From: an uncultured Sulfitobacter sp.
GTDB taxonomy: Bacteria; Pseudomonadota; Alphaproteobacteria; Rhodobacterales; Rhodobacteraceae
DNA: 64,000 nucleotides
Direction: 5' to 3'
Assembly: GCF_947497275.1 (NCBI RefSeq)
Contig: NZ_CANMFS010000003.1
Span: 62,001 to 126,000, forward strand
In this document: positions 58,119 to 64,000 of the stretch, in pieces
How the letters are laid out: every line of letters starts with the position of its first letter
Numbering within the stretch: position 1 is the stretch's first letter
Translations under genes and position numbers: made by a program
Notes under the pieces: model-generated
What the model was told of the DNA's origin: nothing
Seen by the model: the letters and a program-made list of their open reading frames with translations, nothing else
Databases searched by the model: none

Positions 58119-58640
58119 TCAGTTGCCCGGAACCGGCGGACATTCCTCGCCGGTGACAGTACCGTCATAAGCCTTGGCCCCGCAATCGTTGAGTTCGTGC
58201 CAAGCGTATCCACGTCCGTCGCTGGTAATGGCGACCACACGGTCGACACCGTAGGCTACATTCTTTTGCCCCATGAAAGTCAGCGCCGTTCCGGCCTTCA
58301 ATTCGCCCGCAATGGCCTCGGCATCGAAACAGCCGAACCAACCCGGCGCATTGCGCGGAGACACGCCCTCGACCATCTCGAACGTCTCCGTCAGCAATGC
58401 GAGGCTGTAGGGGGTGTCGAAGCACGCGCGGTACCGGATGGGCGAGCTGTCGGCGTCAATGGCCTGGAAGTTCTCGAACGGGATCACTTCGGCGTCGCCC
58501 GACGCGATGCTTGTCAGAACGATGCCATCCGCCGGGGCGGATACCTCACTGTAGAACCCGTAGACCTGGAGGTAATACAGGGTGGCCCCCGCGATCAGTG
58601 AAGAGATCAAGATAACGATTCCTACGATTTTGCCGCTCAT
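58119..58640 (-). CDS. DUF6446 family protein (small anchored periplasmic protein)
   Basis: 173 residues. One N-terminal anchor (KIVGIVILISSLIAGATLYYL) and a compact globular part with cysteines in YRACFDTPY, GWFGCFDAEA, LNDCGAK and GEECPPVPG, possibly forming disulfides. I recall the family as restricted to Rhodobacterales and always near glyQ/glyS; function unknown. It starts 40 bases after the glyQ stop. Confidence 0.8.
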   Translation of the reverse strand: MSGKIVGIVILISSLIAGATLYYLQVYGFYSEVSAPADGIVLTSIASGDAEVIPFENFQAIDADSSPIRYRACFDTPYSLALLTETFEMVEGVSPRNAPGWFGCFDAEAIAGELKAGTALTFMGQKNVAYGVDRVVAITSDGRGYAWHELNDCGAKAYDGTVTGEECPPVPGN

Positions 58641-58680
58641 GCGTCAGGTCCAGTACAGTATAGAGTGGTGCGGCCCGGGA

Positions 58681-59610
58681 TCAGGCTGCATCGTCGGTCC
58701 AGCCGCCCGCGCGGGTCTGGACGAAAGCGTCAGCGCACATTTTGGTCAGCGCCCGCACGCGTCCGATGTAGGCCTGCCTTTCGGTCACCGAGATAACGCC
58801 GCGCGCGTCCAGCAGATTGAAAATATGGCTTGCCTTGATCGCCTGATCATAGGCCGGATGCGCCATGACGATGCGTTTGCCGGATTTCGGATCGTGGTGT
58901 TCCTGCTCGATGATCGCCTTGCACTCTGCTTCGGCTTCCTCGAAGTGGCGCAGCAAAACGTCCGTATTGGCGATATCGAAATTCCAACGCGCGTATTCTT
59001 CCTCGGTCTGCTTGAAGACGTCGCCATAGCTTAACGGGATCGGCGCGTCGGGGTCGTTGAACGGCATGTCCATCACGTGATCGACGCCCAGAACATACAT
59101 CGCAAGCCGCTCCAGCCCGTAGGTCAGCTCGCCCGACACTGGGTGACAGTCATGCCCGCCGACCTGCTGGAAATAGGTGAACTGGCTGACTTCCATGCCG
59201 TCGCACCACACTTCCCAGCCAAGACCCCAGGCGCCCAAAGTCGGGCTTTCCCAATCATCCTCGACAAAGCGGATGTCGTGCAGATCCATGTCGATGCCGA
59301 TCGCCTCCAGCGAGCCGAGATAAAGCTCCTGCAGGTTCGCCGGCGACGGTTTGATCAGCACCTGATACTGGTAGTAGTGCTGCAACCGGTTCGGGTTCTC
59401 GCCGTAGCGGCCATCGGTCGGGCGGCGCGACGGCTGTACATACGCGGCAGCCCAGGGCTGTGTCCCCAACGACCGCAGCGTCGTTGCCGGGTGAAACGTG
59501 CCCGCGCCGACTTCCATGTCGTAGGGCTGCAAGATCGCGCAGCCGTGCCGCGCCCAATAGCTTTGCAGGCGCAGGATGATTTCCTGAAACGAGCGGGGAG
59601 TGTCAGCCAT
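58681..59610 (-). CDS. glyQ: Glycine-tRNA ligase alpha subunit
   Basis: 309 residues. Forms the alpha2beta2 glycyl-tRNA synthetase with GlyS and carries the class II catalytic core. Motifs [56 protein letters not shown] and [20 protein letters not shown] are family signatures. ATG at 59610. First gene of the minus-strand run through ppdK. Confidence 0.97.
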   Translation of the reverse strand: MADTPRSFQEIILRLQSYWARHGCAILQPYDMEVGAGTFHPATTLRSLGTQPWAAAYVQPSRRPTDGRYGENPNRLQHYYQYQVLIKPSPANLQELYLGSLEAIGIDMDLHDIRFVEDDWESPTLGAWGLGWEVWCDGMEVSQFTYFQQVGGHDCHPVSGELTYGLERLAMYVLGVDHVMDMPFNDPDAPIPLSYGDVFKQTEEEYARWNFDIANTDVLLRHFEEAEAECKAIIEQEHHDPKSGKRIVMAHPAYDQAIKASHIFNLLDARGVISVTERQAYIGRVRALTKMCADAFVQTRAGGWTDDAA

Positions 59611-59819
59611 ACCGGATACCTTTGTCTCACGCGGCGCAAGGCCGTTCGTCGCTCTTACTAGGGCGCGGCGCAGCGGGGGTCAATCGACGCGGGCGCGCGG
59701 GCGGCGCTGCGCGGTGGCAACGCTTATGAATTGTATGTGAAACCGGCACATCACTTATGGGAATCCCCCGCAAATCCTGCTTATCTGCGGCAAATTTACC
59801 TTTGAAAGTTCCAGACACG

Positions 59820-61610
59820 ATGTTGCGACTGATTTTGGCCTCCCTCTTTTGCGCTGCGGTACTCTTCGGCACCCCACGTTCCGCGTCCGCGCAAGCCGTC
59901 GATGCGGACGAAGTCGTCTGGATCCAGATCGAAGCGCAGCAATCTCTGGCGCGTGCCACGGACCGGGCGCGGGCCTACGCAACCTTGCTGCAGGACGTCA
60001 ACGGATTTGCCGTTGGCGGCGGATGGTATGCCATCGTCGTTGGCCCCTACCGGCGCGAAGATGCGGAACTGGTACTGCGGCAGTACCGCCGCGAAGGGCT
60101 GGTGCCCGGCGACAGCTTCGTTCAGCTTTCACAGCGTCTGGGCCGCCAGTTCTGGCCAGTTGGTGCGAATATCCTCGACAACGGTGCCATCGACGCGCCG
60201 CAAAGCGCCCTGCAGGAAGATCCGGCGCCGCAGGTGTCGGATGCAACACCGGCCCCGCAGCAGCCCGAACCTGAACCGGAGCCCGCCGACGAGACACCCG
60301 GGGAAGCCCAGCGTTCGGAACGCCTGCTGACCAGCGATGAGCGCAAGCAATTGCAGGTGATGCTGAAATGGGCCGGCTTCTATGACGCTGCAATCGACGG
60401 GGCATTCGGGCGCGGGACCCGCAACGCGATGGCGCAATGGCAGGTGTCCAACGGGTTTCAGCAGACCGGTATCCTGACCACGATGCAGCGCGCGCAAATC
60501 GCGCGACAGTACAACGCCGTGCTGGAAGGTCTGGGCCTGCGCTTGGTGCGTGACACCAAAGCCGGTATCGCGGTGCGGATCCCCATGAATATCGTCGATT
60601 TCGACCGCTACGAGCCGCCCTTTGCGCAATACAACGCCACCGGCGACCTTGGCGCGCGGGTTTTGCTGATCAGCCAACCGGGCGACCAGAACACACTGTT
60701 CGGTCTCTACGAGATTCTGCAAACTCTGGAAATCGTGCCGCTGAACGGCCCGCGGGAACGCAACAACTCCAGTTTCACATTGGTCGGCGAAAACGCCCGT
60801 ACCGTCAGCTACACCGAAGCCAGCCTGCGAGACGGGCAGATCAAGGGTTTCACGCTGATCTGGCCTGCGAACGACGAAGAGCGCCGCCGCCGTGTCCTGA
60901 CCGAAATGCGCGATAGCTTTACCGCCCTGCCCGGTGTCCTGAGCGCCTCGGCGGGCGCTTCGCCGGAACAGGCGATTGATCTGGTCGCGGGTTTGCAGGT
61001 GCGTACGCCCAAACTCACCCGGTCGGGGTTCTTCGTGACTGGCAATGGCGATGTCGTGACCACTTCGGAGGTGGTGCAGGGATGCGGGCGGATTACGCTG
61101 GACGGCGATACGGATGCGCGGATCGTGGCCGATGACCGGGCCCGCGGCGTCGCGTTGCTACAACCGGATGTGGCGCTCGCGCCGCTGGCGGTCGCCTCCT
61201 TCGCCGCGCAACCGCCGCGTCTGCAAAGCGAGGTTGCCCTTGCCGGGTACTCCTTCGGCGGCGCGCTCAGCGCACCGTCGATGACGTTCGGAACCATAGA
61301 GGACGTCAAGGGCCTTGAGGGTGAGGAGATGTTGGAACGGCTCGCGCTGCGCAGCCGTGCCGAGGATGCGGGCGGTCCGGTGCTTGCCGAAGACGGAACC
61401 GTGATCGGCATGCTCGCCCCGCAACCCCAAGGCGTGCCGCAACTGCCGCAAGACGTCAGCTTTGCGCTGGATGCGCAGACCGTACGGGACGTAACCACAG
61501 CGGCTGGCGTCAGGCTCCCGGCAGGCTCGGCCCCGTCCGACGCGCTGACCCCATTCCAGATTTCGCAGCGCGCCACCGGAATGACCGTTCTGGTCAGCTG
61601 CTGGGAATAA
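59820..61610 (+). CDS. Periplasmic SPOR/peptidoglycan-binding/trypsin-fold pseudo-protease
   Basis: 596 residues from the ATG at 59820. Signal peptide ending ASAQA. Residues ~31-109 are SPOR-like (VWIQIEA ... GGGWYAIVVGPYRREDAE). A proline/glutamate linker (~135-165) leads to a peptidoglycan-binding domain (~166-234, LKWAGFYDAAIDGAFGRGTR). The C-terminal third (~400-530) has the trypsin-like fold without its residues: TTSEVVQGC (Glu417 where His is expected), RARGVALLQ (Gly443 for Asp), and EDAGGP (Ala517 for the serine of GDSGGP). A wall-binding structural or sensory role is inferred. Confidence 0.82.
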   Translation: MLRLILASLFCAAVLFGTPRSASAQAVDADEVVWIQIEAQQSLARATDRARAYATLLQDVNGFAVGGGWYAIVVGPYRREDAELVLRQYRREGLVPGDSFVQLSQRLGRQFWPVGANILDNGAIDAPQSALQEDPAPQVSDATPAPQQPEPEPEPADETPGEAQRSERLLTSDERKQLQVMLKWAGFYDAAIDGAFGRGTRNAMAQWQVSNGFQQTGILTTMQRAQIARQYNAVLEGLGLRLVRDTKAGIAVRIPMNIVDFDRYEPPFAQYNATGDLGARVLLISQPGDQNTLFGLYEILQTLEIVPLNGPRERNNSSFTLVGENARTVSYTEASLRDGQIKGFTLIWPANDEERRRRVLTEMRDSFTALPGVLSASAGASPEQAIDLVAGLQVRTPKLTRSGFFVTGNGDVVTTSEVVQGCGRITLDGDTDARIVADDRARGVALLQPDVALAPLAVASFAAQPPRLQSEVALAGYSFGGALSAPSMTFGTIEDVKGLEGEEMLERLALRSRAEDAGGPVLAEDGTVIGMLAPQPQGVPQLPQDVSFALDAQTVRDVTTAAGVRLPAGSAPSDALTPFQISQRATGMTVLVSCWE

Positions 61611-61647
61611 TTCAGCCTGCGCGGTAACCCACCGGCCCGCGCAGGGC

Positions 61648-63243
61648 TCAGCCGGTCAGTTCTGGCGTCAGGTAAATCAACGTCGGGCCATCGGCTTCAA
61701 ACGCCGCACGCACGGCGTCTTGCATGTGTACCAGCGTGCGCGGCGCGACAGAGGCCGCGCCGAACGCCTCAGCCAACTTCTCGAAATCGGGATTGCGCGC
61801 GATCACGGCGTTGGGCGCAATTTGCGCGCCCACCATGCTCGCCTCGATCGCCCCCAGCTTGCCGTTGTCCCACAAGATGATGGGCAGCGGCAGACCAAGT
61901 TCCACAGCAACACCAAGCTCCGCCATAGTGTAGTGGAACCCGTAATCACCGATGATCGCCAGCGTAGGCTTTCCCGCCCGCGCAACGGCACCGCCGATAG
62001 CGGCTGGCAGCGCATAGCCCAGTGTGCCAAAGCCGTAAGGATGGTGCCAGTGACCGGGGCGGTCCATATCCCATACTTCCTTGGCGGCATACGCAAACTG
62101 GGTCATGTCGGAATAAACCATCGTGTCATCGGGCAGGCAGTCGCGCAGCGCATCCGCGACCGGCAGGATACCGGGATAGTCAGCTTCCACCTCACTGCGC
62201 CACCGGGCGCGCGCGGCGCTGACGTCTGCGGCGTTCCAGTCGCTTTCTCCAGCGTCCAGGCCTGTCGCATTCGCAAGCGCACACAGGACTGTATCGGCAT
62301 CCGCAAAGATCCGCACATCGGCATTCTGCGCATCGCTGAGTACCTCTGCGTCGAGGTCGACGCGCACCATCGGACAGCGGTGCCCCAGATGATCCCGCCA
62401 CAGATCCACCTCGGCAAGCTCGGTGCCTATCGCTATGACAAGATCCGCCTTGGCGATCTCTGCCGCACTTGAAGGCCGCGCGAGATTGGATCCGAACAGC
62501 AGCGGATAAGACGGCGCGACAAGGCCACGGCCCGCATAGGTCGTAAAGGCTGCGGCACCGGTTTTCCGCAAGACTTCTCGAACGCTGTCCGCGCCACGCA
62601 CCCCGCCGCCGAACACGAAAAGCGGTTTGCGGGCGCGACTCAACGCATCGACGATCCGGGCGGCCGCCTGCGTCTCATCGGTGCCTTGCGGGCTGCGGAG
62701 CAGTGGCGCTGGCGCTGGCGCTGCAGCTGCCTCAAGCTGTGCGATCGGCACCTGTATGGCTTTGGGGCGTTGTCGACCCGCTGTCCGGAACTCTTCGAAC
62801 GCGCGGTCCACCAGGGCATAGGCCGCCTGTGCCGACACTGCGTCCTGTGACCATTCGCACACCGTTTCCGCTGCGCCGCGCTGGTCCTTCATCTGATGCA
62901 GTTGACCACGCCGTGCGGCAACCTCGTCGAGACAGCTCGACAGAACGAGCATCGGCACACTGTCGCTGTACGCCTGCCCCATCGGCGTCATGATGTTGCA
63001 CAGCCCCGGTCCAGTGATAACATAGGCCACCCCCGGCTTGCCGCTCGCACGGGCATAGCCATCGGCCATGAACCCGGCGCCCTGCTCGTGACGGGCCAGC
63101 ACATGGGTGATCCCCGCCTCCTCAATGCCCCGGTACATCTCCTGATTATGCACGCCGGGAATACCGAAGATTACATCGACGCCCCGCGCCTTGAGCATGT
63201 GCGAAATTTGCGCGCCCAGCGGGCGGGTTTGGCGGTCTGTCAT
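61648..63243 (-). CDS. Thiamine-pyrophosphate-dependent enzyme (acetolactate synthase-like decarboxylase)
   Basis: 531 residues from ATG 63243, which shares a base with the trkH stop (TGATG). Layout N-, central and C-terminal TPP domains: catalytic glutamate in ARHEQGAGFMADGYARASGK, Rossmann-like middle (VFGGGVRGADSV), and TPP/metal motif IIGDYGFHYTMAELG ... WDNGKLGAI. Relatives include acetolactate synthase and 5-guanidino-2-oxopentanoate decarboxylase (arginine transamination pathway). The latter naming is plausible but not provable from sequence. Confidence 0.85.
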   Translation of the reverse strand: MTDRQTRPLGAQISHMLKARGVDVIFGIPGVHNQEMYRGIEEAGITHVLARHEQGAGFMADGYARASGKPGVAYVITGPGLCNIMTPMGQAYSDSVPMLVLSSCLDEVAARRGQLHQMKDQRGAAETVCEWSQDAVSAQAAYALVDRAFEEFRTAGRQRPKAIQVPIAQLEAAAAPAPAPLLRSPQGTDETQAAARIVDALSRARKPLFVFGGGVRGADSVREVLRKTGAAAFTTYAGRGLVAPSYPLLFGSNLARPSSAAEIAKADLVIAIGTELAEVDLWRDHLGHRCPMVRVDLDAEVLSDAQNADVRIFADADTVLCALANATGLDAGESDWNAADVSAARARWRSEVEADYPGILPVADALRDCLPDDTMVYSDMTQFAYAAKEVWDMDRPGHWHHPYGFGTLGYALPAAIGGAVARAGKPTLAIIGDYGFHYTMAELGVAVELGLPLPIILWDNGKLGAIEASMVGAQIAPNAVIARNPDFEKLAEAFGAASVAPRTLVHMQDAVRAAFEADGPTLIYLTPELTG

Positions 63244-64000
63244 CAGGCTCTCCAGAAATTGACGGTAAACAGGACATAGACGACCATAAGCTCCAATCGT
63301 CCGATCAGCATGGCGATGATCAGGATCCATTTCGCCGGATCGTTCAGGGTCGAGAAATTGCCCGCCGGTCCGATGATATCGCCCAACCCCGGCCCGATGT
63401 TGGCCAGCGCCGCCCCGGCCCCCGATACCGAAGTGACGAAATCAAGACCGGTGAAAGACAGCGCAACCGCGACGACGCCCAGTGTGACGACGAAAAACAT
63501 GAAGAACGACATCACCGAGGCAAGCACCTCCTCGCCCACCGGACGGTTGTCGTAGCGCGGCGTGAAGATCCCGTGCGGCGAGCGGATGCGCCGCAGCTGC
63601 GACCGGATCGATGCGAAAAGAAGCTGATAGCGGAAAATCTTGATCGAGCAGGCCGTCGAGCCCGCGCAACCGCCGATGAGACCGATGAAAAAGAACAGCG
63701 CCACGGCAAAGCTGCCCCATTGCATATAATCGACCGACGCGTACCCGGTCCCTGAGATGATCGAGGTGACGTTGAACAACGCCTCGCGCAGGGCCTGTTC
63801 CACGCCGAAATGCACGTCTTCGTCCAGCAGGACCAGAAGCGCCAACACCAGCACCCCCACGGTCATCACGAACCCCCGCACCTGCGGGTCTCGATGCAGC
63901 GCCAGGGGATTGCCGTTGATCAGTTGGACGTAGCGCACGAAAGGCAGCGCGGAGAGGATCATGAAGACGGTGGCAACATATTCCAACGGCCCCGAAAACG
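63243..64000 (-). CDS. TrkH family potassium uptake protein (N-terminus beyond the window)
   Basis: The frame is open to the right edge; about 252 C-terminal residues are visible. Membrane helices with pore-lining segments ISGTGYASVDYMQWG, GGCAGSTACSIKIFR, and SVSGAGAALANIGPGLGDIIGPAGNF match TrkH repeats 3 and 4. Ends GRLELMVVYVLFTVNFWRA. It is translationally coupled to the TPP enzyme gene. Partner TrkA is not visible. Confidence 0.92.
   Translation of the reverse strand, partial: FSGPLEYVATVFMILSALPFVRYVQLINGNPLALHRDPQVRGFVMTVGVLVLALLVLLDEDVHFGVEQALREALFNVTSIISGTGYASVDYMQWGSFAVALFFFIGLIGGCAGSTACSIKIFRYQLLFASIRSQLRRIRSPHGIFTPRYDNRPVGEEVLASVMSFFMFFVVTLGVVAVALSFTGLDFVTSVSGAGAALANIGPGLGDIIGPAGNFSTLNDPAKWILIIAMLIGRLELMVVYVLFTVNFWRA

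Overview
The window is about 64 kb of high-GC chromosome from an alphaproteobacterium, almost certainly a marine member of the Rhodobacterales (Roseobacter group). The evidence is FnrL-type regulation with TTGA-N6-TCAA boxes, an ALA-synthase-type hemA, a complete ccoNOQP-ccoGHIS cluster, a TRAP transporter, split glyQ/glyS, and several small families typical of Rhodobacterales. It is housekeeping chromosome. I see no prophage, CRISPR array, integrative element or intact insertion sequence.

Layout. 0-8 kb: partial SbcD/YhaO-like metallophosphoesterase, AI-2E family permease, dctPQM TRAP operon, acs with a strong terminator. 8-15 kb: flavin reductase, then tamA-tamB for outer-membrane assembly. 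15-25.3 kb: microaerobic respiration block, with hemN and fnrL divergent, then ccoNOQP and ccoGHIS. Three near-identical FNR boxes sit at the hemN/fnrL, ccoN and ccoG promoters. 25.3-26.5 kb: a decayed stretch beside tRNA-Leu(GAG), with an IS3-type transposase fragment and one orphan small ORF. 26.8-32 kb: DsbA-like oxidoreductase, lipB, a response regulator/histidine kinase pair, and ctaD of the aa3 oxidase. 32-39 kb: DUF2244, yqeY, carA, a MshEN-glycosyltransferase fusion, a GntR regulator, a HAD nucleotidase and a Ubi-type hydroxylase. 39-43 kb: ispG, rodZ-like and hemA. 43-49.4 kb: M20 peptidase, class V aminotransferase, two Lrp regulators divergent from ilvC, and an EamA permease. 49.4-59.6 kb, all minus strand: folB-folP, a cell-wall hydrolase, then glyQ-DUF6446-DUF1206-glyS-ppdK. 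59.8-64 kb: SPOR/PG-binding/pseudo-protease protein, a TPP-dependent decarboxylase, and a partial trkH.

How the genes work together. The 15-25 kb block is one oxygen-responsive unit: FnrL senses oxygen, HemN makes haem without oxygen, CcoNOQP is the high-affinity oxidase, and CcoGHIS assembles it and supplies copper. hemA, 17 kb away, supplies the haem precursor, and ctaD encodes the core of the low-affinity oxidase.

Most unusual items: a GlyS with an AT-rich in-frame insertion (about 39% GC by hand count, with about 70 extra residues); a glycosyltransferase with an N-terminal MshEN module; a trypsin-fold protein that has lost all three catalytic positions; a CcoQ with a cysteine-rich tail; and 59-residue tandem repeats inside TamB.
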